A stretch of DNA of 40,299 nucleotides from Acidobacteriaceae bacterium. GTDB lineage: Bacteria > Acidobacteriota > Terriglobia > Terriglobales > Acidobacteriaceae. A model generated the notes under the pieces. The model ran no database searches, was not told the origin of the DNA, and worked only from the letters and a program-made list of their open reading frames with translations. Of this stretch, positions 33,309 through 40,299 are shown in pieces (position 1 is the stretch's first letter; every line of letters starts with the position of its first letter). A program made the position numbers and the translations under genes. The stretch lies in NCBI GenBank assembly GCA_003164855.1, contig PLUI01000066.1:13534-53832 (forward strand), read 5' to 3'.

Positions 33309-34838
33309 TTGAACGCACTTCACATCAGCGGCAACGACCTTACTCTGGAAGCGGTTCTCGAAGTTGCGGCCCAACGCCGTCCCGTGCTCCTATCCGCCGA
33401 TGCCCGCGCAGCCGTCGATCGCGCGCGCGCCGTCGTCGATGAGATTGTGGCGAACAATAAGCTCGCCTATGCCATCACCACCGGCGTAGGCAAGCTCAGC
33501 GATGTGCGCATTGTGGGCGACCAGATTCGCGAATTGCAAATCAACCTGGTGCGCTCGCACGCTGTAGGCGTCGGCGACCCGCTCTCTGCAGCCGAGACCC
33601 GCGCCATGATGCTTCTACGCGCCAATTCTCTGGCCAAAGGCTATTCGGGAGTGCGCGCAGTCGTCATCGATACACTCTGCGAAATGCTGAACCGCGGCGT
33701 TATCCCTTATGTGCCCTCGCAGGGCAGTGTGGGCGCGAGCGGTGATCTGGCTCCCCTGGCTCATCTGGCATTGACCTTGATCGGCGAGGGCGAGTGCATC
33801 GACGCTGCAGGCCTGCGCATCTCTAGTGGCGACGCCCTGCAGCGGGCACAGATCAAGCCGATCGTGCTGCAGGCCAAAGAAACCATCTCGCTGATCAACG
33901 GTACGCAGGCCATGCTGGCCCTAGGTACGTTGGCGCTGCTGGCTGCGGAAACCCTGGTCGATTCCGCCGATGTGCTCGGCGGTCTCTGCTGCGACGCACT
34001 GAAAGGCACCGACGCGGCCTTCGACGAACGTATCCACAAAGCGCGCCCGCACAGCGGACAAATCAAGACGGCCGCGAACCTGCGCAAGATGCTCGAAGGC
34101 AGTCAGATTCGGGAATCGCACCGCGAATGCGGCCGCGTGCAGGACGCTTATTCCCTGCGCTGCATTCCGCAGGTGCACGGCGCGGTGCGCGATACGCTGG
34201 CGCACTGCCGCGAAGTGTTTGAGATCGAGGCGAACTCCGCGGTGGACAATCCTCTGGTCTTCATCACCGACGCGGAGAATTCCGCAGGCGACGTCGTCTC
34301 CGGCGGAAATTTCCACGGCGAACCGCTGGCCTTCGCTCTGGATTTTCTTGGCATCGTATTAAGCGCTCTCGCAGGAATCAGTGAACGAAGAATCGAGCGC
34401 CTGGTGAATCCCGCACTCAGCGAGGGGTTGCCGCCATTCCTGGCCCAGGGCGCGGGATTGAATTCCGGTTTCATGATGCCGCAGGTCACGGCCGCTGCGC
34501 TGGTCAGCGAGAACAAAGTGCTGGCTCATCCCGCATCGGTGGATTCGATTACTACATCGGGCAACAAGGAGGACTACGTCTCCATGGGCATGACGGCGGC
34601 AAACAAGCTGAAGCGCATCGTCGAAAATACGCGCAATGTGCTGGCCATCGAAGCCATGGCCGTGGCCCAGGCAATCGACTTCCTCGCCCCACTGAAAACT
34701 TCAAAACGCGGACAGGCCGCACATACGGCGATCCGCTCGGTGTGCCCCACGATGGAGAAGGACCGCGTGATGTACAAAGATCTCGCTCGCATCTCGGAAA
34801 TGATCGCGACGGGGAAGATCGCGGAAATTATCCACTGA
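33309..34838 (+). CDS. hutH: Histidine ammonia-lyase-family enzyme
   Basis: An MIO-dependent ammonia-lyase, likely converting histidine to urocanate. The Ala143-Ser144-Gly145 triad in GSVGASGDLAPL forms the MIO cofactor. Other features are an AYAITTGVG tyrosine loop near 54 and LVRSHAVGVGDPL near 80-92. NFHGEP lies near 334 and the Glu loop TSGNKEDYVSMG at 417-427 (usually SANQEDHVSMG, so Q to K and H to Y). The start is TTG 33309, after a GGGAAAC stretch. 509 residues, full length. No hutU or hutI is beside it; it lies 30 bases after the thioesterase. Related phenylalanine or tyrosine lyase activity cannot be excluded, but overall features favour HAL. Confidence 0.85.
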   Translation: MNALHISGNDLTLEAVLEVAAQRRPVLLSADARAAVDRARAVVDEIVANNKLAYAITTGVGKLSDVRIVGDQIRELQINLVRSHAVGVGDPLSAAETRAMMLLRANSLAKGYSGVRAVVIDTLCEMLNRGVIPYVPSQGSVGASGDLAPLAHLALTLIGEGECIDAAGLRISSGDALQRAQIKPIVLQAKETISLINGTQAMLALGTLALLAAETLVDSADVLGGLCCDALKGTDAAFDERIHKARPHSGQIKTAANLRKMLEGSQIRESHRECGRVQDAYSLRCIPQVHGAVRDTLAHCREVFEIEANSAVDNPLVFITDAENSAGDVVSGGNFHGEPLAFALDFLGIVLSALAGISERRIERLVNPALSEGLPPFLAQGAGLNSGFMMPQVTAAALVSENKVLAHPASVDSITTSGNKEDYVSMGMTAANKLKRIVENTRNVLAIEAMAVAQAIDFLAPLKTSKRGQAAHTAIRSVCPTMEKDRVMYKDLARISEMIATGKIAEIIH

Positions 34839-34882
34839 AAAATCAAACGATTGAACCACGGCGTCTCTCACGCTGCGGTAGA

Positions 34883-34911
34883 TTGACACAAGATTCACGC
34901 ACATCTAGTCT
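34883..34911 (+). promoter_or_regulatory. Candidate sigma-70 promoter of the GT-C gene
   Basis: A perfect -35 TTGACA (34883-34888), a 17-base spacer and a weak -10 TAGTCT (34906-34911) are seen. The ATG follows only 14 bases after the -10, so the mRNA would be nearly leaderless; indeed no ribosome site is visible. A small AGTCT/AGACT inverted repeat overlaps the -10. Confidence 0.35.
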
Positions 34912-34925
34912 GGCTAGACTTCCTG

Positions 34926-36647
34926 ATGGCACCGCCTACTGAGAGCTTCCAGAATCAGCATCCGAGCATCCATTACCTACTTCTTGCAATAGCCGTCCTC
35001 GCCTGCCTGCTCCCGTTTGCCGGCAGCGCTTTCAAAGTGGACGACACTTTATTTCTCTACGTCGCGCGGCACATCGCGAAGCATCCGCTTGATCCCTATG
35101 GATTCAAAGTCAACTGGTACAGGGACGCGGTCCCCATGGCGGTCGAAACCAAGAATCCTCCGCTTGCTTCTTACTATCTCGCTGCGGCGGCCAGCATCTT
35201 CGGATGGTCTGAACGCGCATTGCATCTCGCCTTCCTTCTGCCCGCGCTAGCGGTGGTGCTGGGCACATATCGCCTGGCGCAGCGCTTTACGAATTCACCC
35301 CTGCTTGCTGCCGCGGCCACGCTTCTCACGCCCGGATGTCTAATCTCTGCCAATAGTGTGATGTGCGACGTCTCGATGTTGGCGCTATGGCTTTGGGCAA
35401 TTATTTTCTGGATTGAAGGCATTGAGCCGCAGAAACCTGCCTATCTGATCACTTCTGCCCTGCTTATTACGTTGTGTTCCTTGGCAAAGTTTTTTGGCAT
35501 CGCTTTGATCCCGCTGCTCGCCGTGTATTCCTTGGCACGGCAGCGCCGTCTCGGCAACTGGGCTTGGTACCTGCTCCTACCGATTCTGGTTCTCACTGGA
35601 TTTCAATATTGGACCAAGGCCGTCTACGGAATCCGCATGATTACCAGCGCCGGCCATGTCTCTACCGGCATTCGTCAGGAGAGACAAGCTTCCACCCTGG
35701 CCAAGCTATTCGTTGATCTCAGTTTTGTTGGCGGATGCATGCTTCCCGCGCTAACCCTTGCTCCGCTGCTTTGGACGCGCCGCAAAATCCTAATCGTCTG
35801 TGCGCTGAGTGCAATCGCGGGATTTCTCCTCGCCACCGGCCAAATCGGTCTCGGTGGAATCCTCGGGCCGCCTCACTTTTATCACCATAGTTTATCGGTT
35901 GGCATTCACTTGACGCTCTTCATCGCCGCTGGATCCTCTGTAATGGCGCTGGCGGTCGCGGACGCATGGAAGCGAAAAGATGCCAACGCTCTTTTGCTGA
36001 TGCTTTGGGTAATCGGGACATTTATTTTTACCGGCTTCTTGAACTGGACCATCAATGCCCGCTCCGTACTCCCATTGATTCCCGCCGTCGGCATCCTGCT
36101 GGCGCGCCGCGCCGACGAACTCCGCGCAACTTCGATCCGCTGGCGCCCAGCATTGGTGGCATTATCGTTAGCCGCAGCGGGCGCGGTATCGCTCTGGCTC
36201 ACCTGGGCTGACTCCGAACTGGCGAACTCGGCGCGAACCGCCGCCGAAATAATAGAGCAGCGAACCCGAAACCAGCCGGGCACAGTCTGGTTCACCGGCC
36301 ATTGGGGATTCCAATACTACATGGAGGCTTTCGGCGCGCGCCCCGTTGTGCTCGATGACCCGCCGCACCGCCCCGGAGACTTCCTCGCCGTGTCTCCACA
36401 AACATCTCTCTTCGAAATACGTCCGAACTTCGTAACTTCAACCGACGTTATTCGAATTCCGATGCGTCTCGGTATCACCACCATCCAAGGCGAGCTGGGC
36501 GCGGGATTCTACTCCTTCGATTCCGGCCCCTTGCCTTTTGCCATCGGACCGGTGCCCGCAGAGGACTACAAATTAATTCAGTTGGGAACAAAGCCCGTCT
36601 TAGAGGCATCGCCAAACGATTTGCCTCCAGGGACGCCGTCGCTTTAA
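34926..36647 (+). CDS. GT-C membrane glycosyltransferase (PMT/ArnT-like, family GT39/83-like)
   Basis: An integral membrane transferase that would use a polyprenyl-phosphate sugar. 573 residues with about 10-12 hydrophobic helices. The first loop carries an acidic pair (FKVDDTLFLYVARHI, near 38-41) followed by ETKNPPLASYYLAAA near 78, the typical acidic-pair and NPPL layout of PMT/ArnT enzymes. The C-terminal third is a soluble periplasmic-type domain. No ribosome site is visible; a TTGACA promoter lies just upstream. The stop overlaps that of the convergent HD gene by four bases (TTAA). Acceptor and donor unknown. Confidence 0.82.
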   Translation: MAPPTESFQNQHPSIHYLLLAIAVLACLLPFAGSAFKVDDTLFLYVARHIAKHPLDPYGFKVNWYRDAVPMAVETKNPPLASYYLAAAASIFGWSERALHLAFLLPALAVVLGTYRLAQRFTNSPLLAAAATLLTPGCLISANSVMCDVSMLALWLWAIIFWIEGIEPQKPAYLITSALLITLCSLAKFFGIALIPLLAVYSLARQRRLGNWAWYLLLPILVLTGFQYWTKAVYGIRMITSAGHVSTGIRQERQASTLAKLFVDLSFVGGCMLPALTLAPLLWTRRKILIVCALSAIAGFLLATGQIGLGGILGPPHFYHHSLSVGIHLTLFIAAGSSVMALAVADAWKRKDANALLLMLWVIGTFIFTGFLNWTINARSVLPLIPAVGILLARRADELRATSIRWRPALVALSLAAAGAVSLWLTWADSELANSARTAAEIIEQRTRNQPGTVWFTGHWGFQYYMEAFGARPVVLDDPPHRPGDFLAVSPQTSLFEIRPNFVTSTDVIRIPMRLGITTIQGELGAGFYSFDSGPLPFAIGPVPAEDYKLIQLGTKPVLEASPNDLPPGTPSL

Positions 36648-37285
36648 GGGGACGCGACGACCTTCGCCGCACTCCCGTCCAACCCCAACTCACCAGCAAT
36701 CCCCTGCAGCGCCTCAATGCAAAAAGAAATGTGCTCGTCCAAATCCACTCCCAGAGCAGCAGCGCCGTGCACAATGTCGTCCCGATTCACCTTGCGGGCG
36801 AAGGCTTTATCTTTCATTCTTTTTCGCACAGACTTCGCGTCCACCTCGGCCAGAGATTTCCCCGGCTTGATCAGCGCCACGGCAGTAATAAATCCGGCCA
36901 GTTCATCGCAGGCGAACAGACATTTTTCCATCGGCGTTTCGCGGGTCACTCCGCTGTATTCGGCATGCGACATAATCGCTCGGCGAATCACTTCCGGCCA
37001 TCCCCGCTCCTTCAGAATCTCGCTTCCCCGGTACGGATGATCTTCCAGGCTGGGATATTTCTCGTAGTCGAAATCGTGGATGAGTCCGACAATCCCCCAA
37101 AGGTCTTCCTGGGACAATCCGAATTCCGGCAGCCCAAGTTCTGATGGCCCAGGGTTCCCGGAACCGGCCGCAAGCTTACGGGAACACGCTCTCATGCAAG
37201 CCTCGACCGCCAGCGCGTGCTTGCGCAAGCTTTCCGACTGTGTGAACTCAGTTAGTAAACACCACGCGGACTCGCGATTAATCAT
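36644..37285 (-). CDS. HD-domain hydrolase
   Basis: 213 residues from ATG 37285 (the extra 10 residues in the ORF track are not needed). HD-superfamily motifs are present in order: H in LRKHALAVEA near 21, HD in GLIHDFDYEKYP near 69, H in EDHPYRGSEIL near 82, and H in IMSHAEYSG near 105. Such proteins are metal phosphohydrolases acting on nucleotides or similar compounds. No other domain is fused. Leftward; converges on the GT-C gene with overlapping stops, and is divergent from the XRE regulator. Substrate unknown. Confidence 0.82.
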   Translation of the reverse strand: MINRESAWCLLTEFTQSESLRKHALAVEACMRACSRKLAAGSGNPGPSELGLPEFGLSQEDLWGIVGLIHDFDYEKYPSLEDHPYRGSEILKERGWPEVIRRAIMSHAEYSGVTRETPMEKCLFACDELAGFITAVALIKPGKSLAEVDAKSVRKRMKDKAFARKVNRDDIVHGAAALGVDLDEHISFCIEALQGIAGELGLDGSAAKVVASP

Positions 37286-37480
37286 GCCTTTGCCTTGCCT
37301 GAAGCGTGATTTCACCGTCTACTTCCGGCTTTCGCCGGCAAAGTGTACGGCTTTATGCATTTTAACCTTGACTTCCACAGGCTTCATACCGCAGATTGTC
37401 TCTGCAGTCAGAACCTCTTCCCCCGTTGTTAGGTTCGATTGTTAGTAAGGAGTAGCCGGCTCTGGCACTCCCACAACCCG

Positions 37481-38020
37481 ATGGCCACGACTCTTGCCCC
37501 AGTAGATTCTAGGGAAGTCGTCCGTTGCGATCATTGCCTGTTGGTTCAATTCCGTACGGTCAACAATAACTGCCGGCGCTGCCACTCGTCCCTGGACGAG
37601 GAACCCGAGCCTGAACCCGTGGTGATGGCGCCGCCGGTAATGATGCCCATGCCCGGCATGGGCCGCGGACACCTGAACCTGGCGACCTCCATCCGCTCAC
37701 TTCGGCTGCGCAGCGGATTGAGCCAGCGCCAACTGGCAGGACGCATGTCCGTACCGCGGACCTACGTTTCTAAAATCGAAAACGAAAAAGCCACGCCCAC
37801 GCTGTCTTCCCTGGAGCGGCTGGCGCGAGCCCTGGAGGTAACCGTGCCCGAACTGCTTAGTGGCGGCGAAAAGAACCGCCAGGACGAAATCAGCGAACTG
37901 ATGAAAGATCAGTTCATCGCGGAGATTCTGCCCTTCGTGTCGCAACTGAACGGAATGCAGATGTCAAGCATCCTGACCCAGGTGCGGGATTTAACCATAC
38001 GGCCGCGAAGGACCGCGTAG
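37481..38020 (+). CDS. XRE-family regulator with N-terminal zinc ribbon
   Basis: 179 residues. A zinc-ribbon-like pair of CxxC motifs (RCDHCL near 15-19 and CRRCHS near 34-37) is followed by an acidic-Pro and Met/Pro-rich linker. A Cro/C1-type helix-turn-helix spans about 70-125 (SIRSLRLRSGLSQRQLAGR, RTYVSKIENEKATPTLSSLERLARALE). A short helical tail follows. The start is uncertain: ATG 37481 has a distant AAGGAG (about 30 bases), and an in-frame TTG at 37439 is possible. A strong terminator follows. Target unknown; the fusion is unusual, and the zinc ribbon could sense metal or redox state. Confidence 0.82.
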   Translation: MATTLAPVDSREVVRCDHCLLVQFRTVNNNCRRCHSSLDEEPEPEPVVMAPPVMMPMPGMGRGHLNLATSIRSLRLRSGLSQRQLAGRMSVPRTYVSKIENEKATPTLSSLERLARALEVTVPELLSGGEKNRQDEISELMKDQFIAEILPFVSQLNGMQMSSILTQVRDLTIRPRRTA

Positions 38021-38049
38021 ACTTTATCCGGGCAACCAGCCAACTCAAC

Positions 38050-38082
38050 GCCGGGACCAGACCTTGGTCCCGGCTTTTTTCT
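38050..38082 (+). terminator. Strong intrinsic terminator after the XRE regulator
   Basis: Perfect 10-base stem GCCGGGACCA/TGGTCCCGGC with a 5-base loop, followed directly by TTTTTT. The clearest rho-independent terminator in the window. Confidence 0.88.
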
Positions 38083-38213
38083 CTGTCACCCTGGCGATGT
38101 TACCCAGCGCGTAGCGCGCGGCAGCGCAGTCGAAGGGTCCCTACCTCTCGCTGCGACCGCCAGCGCCGACGCGCGCGCTGAATCCCGCGGAATTCCGTGG
38201 ACATCTATTGACC

Positions 38214-39257
38214 ATGCACCTGGAAGAGATTGGAAATGCGTTTTCCGAATTGTCTGCCGGGGCGACGCCGGCCTCGACACTTCCACATGCCGACGATTCC
38301 CTGCTCGATGCCTACTCCCGCGCCGTCACGGGCGCAGTCGAACGTGTCAGCCCCTCCGTTGTGAACATCGAAGTACATCAATCCGCAGGACGCACCCGCT
38401 CGGGCGAGCCGCGCGAACGGCGCGGTGGAGGATCGGGTTTCGTGTTCACTCCCGACGGCCTGATTCTCACGAATAGCCACGTCGTGCATGATGCTCGCCA
38501 CATTGAGGTCACGCTGGCCGACGGCCGCCGCATGCCGGCAACCGCTATCGGCGACGACCCCGCGAGCGACCTCGCCGTGATTCGAATCGATAACGCACGT
38601 GTCGACGAACCCGGACTCACCGCCGCCGCGCTCGGTGATTCTCAGCAGTTGCGCGTGGGACAACTGGTGGTCGCCATCGGCACCCCCTACGGATTTCAAT
38701 CCACGGTAACCGCTGGCGTCGTGAGCGCTCTGGGACGTTCGCTGCGATCGTATTCCGGACGTCTGATTGATGACGTCATCCAGACAGACGCGGCGCTCAA
38801 CCCCGGCAACTCCGGCGGTCCACTCGTAGATTCCGCAGGACGTGTGGTCGGCGTGAACACCGCGACTATTTTGCCCGCGCAGGGAATCTGTTTCGCCATT
38901 GGCATCAATACGGCAAAGTTCGTGGCCAGCCGCCTGCTGCGCGATGGACGCATCCGCCGCAGCTATATCGGCGTCTCGGCGCAGACCGTGCCCATCCATC
39001 GCCGCGTGGTGCGCTTCTATGATCTGCCGAAAGAATCGGGAGCACTCGTTTTGTCTGTCGAAGAGAATAGTCCAGCCAAGCGCACCGGCGTCCGCGAGGG
39101 CGACGTGATCGTCGCGCTCGAAGGCCATCCTGTAGCGGGCGTCGACGACCTGCACCGCGTGCTGACTGACGTTCGCGTGGGTGCGAGTTGCTCGCTGACA
39201 CTCCTGCGGCACACGGAGAAGATCGATTTGAAGATCGTGCCGGAAGAGACAAAGTAG
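38214..39257 (+). CDS. HtrA/Deg-family serine protease, single PDZ, no export signal seen
   Basis: 347 residues from ATG 38214 (an in-frame TTG lies at 38208). Family S1C triad: His89 in TNSHVVH, Asp119 in ASDLAVI, Ser200 in PGNSGGPL. One PDZ domain follows (about 245-340). Unlike the first Deg protease in this window, no signal peptide or membrane helix precedes the protease domain; the N-terminus is hydrophilic (MHLEEIGNAFSELS). It may be cytoplasmic, or the true start may be upstream. It stands alone between the XRE terminator and uppS. Substrates unknown. Confidence 0.9.
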   Translation: MHLEEIGNAFSELSAGATPASTLPHADDSLLDAYSRAVTGAVERVSPSVVNIEVHQSAGRTRSGEPRERRGGGSGFVFTPDGLILTNSHVVHDARHIEVTLADGRRMPATAIGDDPASDLAVIRIDNARVDEPGLTAAALGDSQQLRVGQLVVAIGTPYGFQSTVTAGVVSALGRSLRSYSGRLIDDVIQTDAALNPGNSGGPLVDSAGRVVGVNTATILPAQGICFAIGINTAKFVASRLLRDGRIRRSYIGVSAQTVPIHRRVVRFYDLPKESGALVLSVEENSPAKRTGVREGDVIVALEGHPVAGVDDLHRVLTDVRVGASCSLTLLRHTEKIDLKIVPEETK

Positions 39258-39266
39258 CTCGTGTGG

Positions 39267-39286
39267 CGCGGGCGCCCTCGCCCGCG
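39267..39286. repeat. GC hairpin CGCGGGC / GCCCGCG
   Basis: Seven-base perfect stem with a 6-base loop, 10 bases after the Deg protease stop. The GGCGCGGGCGCCCTCGCCCG pattern looks like a dispersed acidobacterial repeat by recollection. No T-run follows, so any terminator role is weak. Confidence 0.45.
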
Positions 39287-39397
39287 AATGCAGACACTCG
39301 ATTGGCTGTGTAAGGCACAGCTCAGGGCGGTGCCCTTCCTCTCATTGCAAGCCCCTTCCCGCCCGTGGTAGCCTCAACCTTCGGAAGGGGATAAGCC

Positions 39398-40216
39398 TTG
39401 CAGGCAAGAATTCCCGCCGGTCTGGATCGCAAGGAAAGCGAAGTTTACCGGCATCTCGATCCAGCGCGGCTCCCAAGACACATCGCGATTATCATGGACG
39501 GCAACGGGCGCTGGGCCAAGCGGCGCCACATGCCGCGCGTCGCCGGACATCGCGCCGGTGTCGCCGCCGTGCGCTCCACCGTAGAGACGGCGGCCCGCAT
39601 CGGCATTCATGCGCTCACGCTCTATGCTTTCTCCGAAGAAAACTGGAAGAAGCGTCCGAAGAGTGAGGTCGATTTTCTGATGCGCCTGCTCAGCCGCTAT
39701 CTTAAGGCGGAAGTCCCCACGCTGAACGAAAATAATATCCGCCTAGAATATATCGGCCGCCAGCACGAACTCCCCGAAGATGTGCAGGAGCGCGTGGAGT
39801 GGGCACGCAAGAGCACGGAGAAGAATACCGGCACCATACTCACGCTTGCGCTGAATTACAGCGCACGCAGCGAGCTGGTCGACGCGTTTCGCTCCATGGT
39901 CAACGCAGCTTCGCAGAACGGCGGCCTCGAGCACCTGCGCATTGACGAAGACACCGTCGGCGAACATCTTTACACGCGCGACTTGCCTGATCCCGATCTG
40001 GTGGTCCGCACCTCGGGCGAGATGCGCCTCAGCAATTTCTTGCTCTGGCAACTGGCCTATGCCGAGATCTATGTGACGCCAACGTTGTGGCCCGACTTCC
40101 GTGGCGTGCATCTGCTCGAAGGCATCGCCGAATATCAAAAGCGCGAGCGCCGCTACGGCGGGTTGAATCACGGCGATTCGCACGCCCATCCCGAACCGGT
40201 AAAGGTCCCCAAGTAG
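39398..40216 (+). CDS. uppS: Undecaprenyl diphosphate synthase (UppS)
   Basis: Makes the C55 lipid carrier for peptidoglycan and polysaccharides by adding isoprene units to farnesyl diphosphate. AIIMDGNGRWAK with catalytic Asp34, GHRAGVAAVR, TLYAFSEENWKRP-type block, LNYSARSELVDA and DLVVRTSGE...NFLLWQLAYAE are all classical. 272 residues. The start is TTG 39398, with GGAAGGGG about 7 bases before it; no ATG fits upstream of the conserved region. Nine bases before the next start, so it is co-transcribed with cdsA. A conserved cell-envelope operon arrangement (uppS-cdsA). Confidence 0.95.
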   Translation: MQARIPAGLDRKESEVYRHLDPARLPRHIAIIMDGNGRWAKRRHMPRVAGHRAGVAAVRSTVETAARIGIHALTLYAFSEENWKKRPKSEVDFLMRLLSRYLKAEVPTLNENNIRLEYIGRQHELPEDVQERVEWARKSTEKNTGTILTLALNYSARSELVDAFRSMVNAASQNGGLEHLRIDEDTVGEHLYTRDLPDPDLVVRTSGEMRLSNFLLWQLAYAEIYVTPTLWPDFRGVHLLEGIAEYQKRERRYGGLNHGDSHAHPEPVKVPK

Positions 40217-40225
40217 ACTCATCGC

Positions 40226-40299
40226 ATGCTGAAGCGCATCGCGACCGCGCTGGTCCTGATTCCGATTGTGATGCTGCTGGTGCTGCGCGCCCCGGTGCC
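40226..40299 (+). CDS. cdsA: Phosphatidate cytidylyltransferase, 5' end (partial)
   Basis: The first 24 codons run off the window (MLKRIATALVLIPIVMLLVLRAP). The sequence is hydrophobic and matches the first membrane helix of CdsA. The position 9 bases after uppS is the widespread uppS-cdsA order, which supports the call. CdsA makes CDP-diacylglycerol for phospholipid synthesis at the inner membrane. Only the start can be judged here. Confidence 0.78.
   Translation, partial: MLKRIATALVLIPIVMLLVLRAPV

Noticed and set aside
1-40299. CRISPR array, prophage, insertion sequence, tRNA or rRNA
   Set aside because: No regularly spaced repeats, transposase or integrase motifs, or cloverleaf/rRNA signatures were seen. 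The ORF6N gene alone is not enough to call a prophage.

Overview
The window reads as a high-GC, slow-growth-type soil bacterium, most probably an acidobacterium of the Koribacter/Terriglobia kind. This is inferred from the gene content (a winged-helix–TolB-N–TPR regulator, Gly-rich TolC paralogues, a zinc-ribbon XRE regulator) and from intergenic stretches filled with short degenerate word repeats and GTCATTCCGA-type repeats that I associate with that phylum. No rRNA, tRNA, CRISPR array, transposase or integrase was seen.

Layout. 1-1998: start of an unknown leftward gene, a CpsB/YwqE-type polysaccharide phosphatase, and a secreted peptidoglycan-binding-like protein. 2122-7019: leftward block with a membrane-anchored HtrA/Deg protease, an exported YtcJ-type amidohydrolase and an M20 peptidase. 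7020-7684 has no gene. 7685-10265: leftward operon of a zinc-ribbon protein, a DRE-TIM (2-isopropylmalate-synthase-like) enzyme and a PanE-like reductase. 10399-15539: small mixed genes (NTF2/DUF4440-like, sulfotransferase-like, DinB-like, cupin) and a leftward truA–aldehyde dehydrogenase–PP-loop ATPase operon. 15965-21298: two tandem TolC-family outer-membrane proteins and a WaaE-like glycosyltransferase.

21391-34838 is mainly acyl-CoA and amino-acid catabolism. It holds a split B12-dependent acyl-CoA mutase whose two subunits are separated by an ORF6N-domain gene and an AlkA-type DNA glycosylase. After these come an orphan protein, a short crotonase and a TPR regulator. A tight operon follows: carboxyltransferase, HMG-CoA-lyase-like enzyme, methylglutaconyl-CoA-hydratase-like crotonase, hotdog thioesterase and histidine ammonia-lyase-like enzyme. 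The first three of these match the lower leucine (liu) pathway; the acyl-CoA dehydrogenase and the biotin carboxylase are not in the window. 34926-40299: GT-C membrane glycosyltransferase, HD protein, zinc-ribbon XRE regulator, a second Deg protease with no export signal, then uppS and the first codons of cdsA.

The signal I consider most worth a second look is at the ORF6N gene. A GAGGTC/GACCTC palindrome abuts its start codon, and a related perfect 14+1+14 palindrome lies inside its coding region, which suggests self-recognition. Other notable points are the locus-specific inverted word repeats that fill several intergenic gaps and run into gene ends, a crotonase lacking one catalytic Glu and its C-terminal region, and a PanE-like protein lacking the usual active-site Asn residues.
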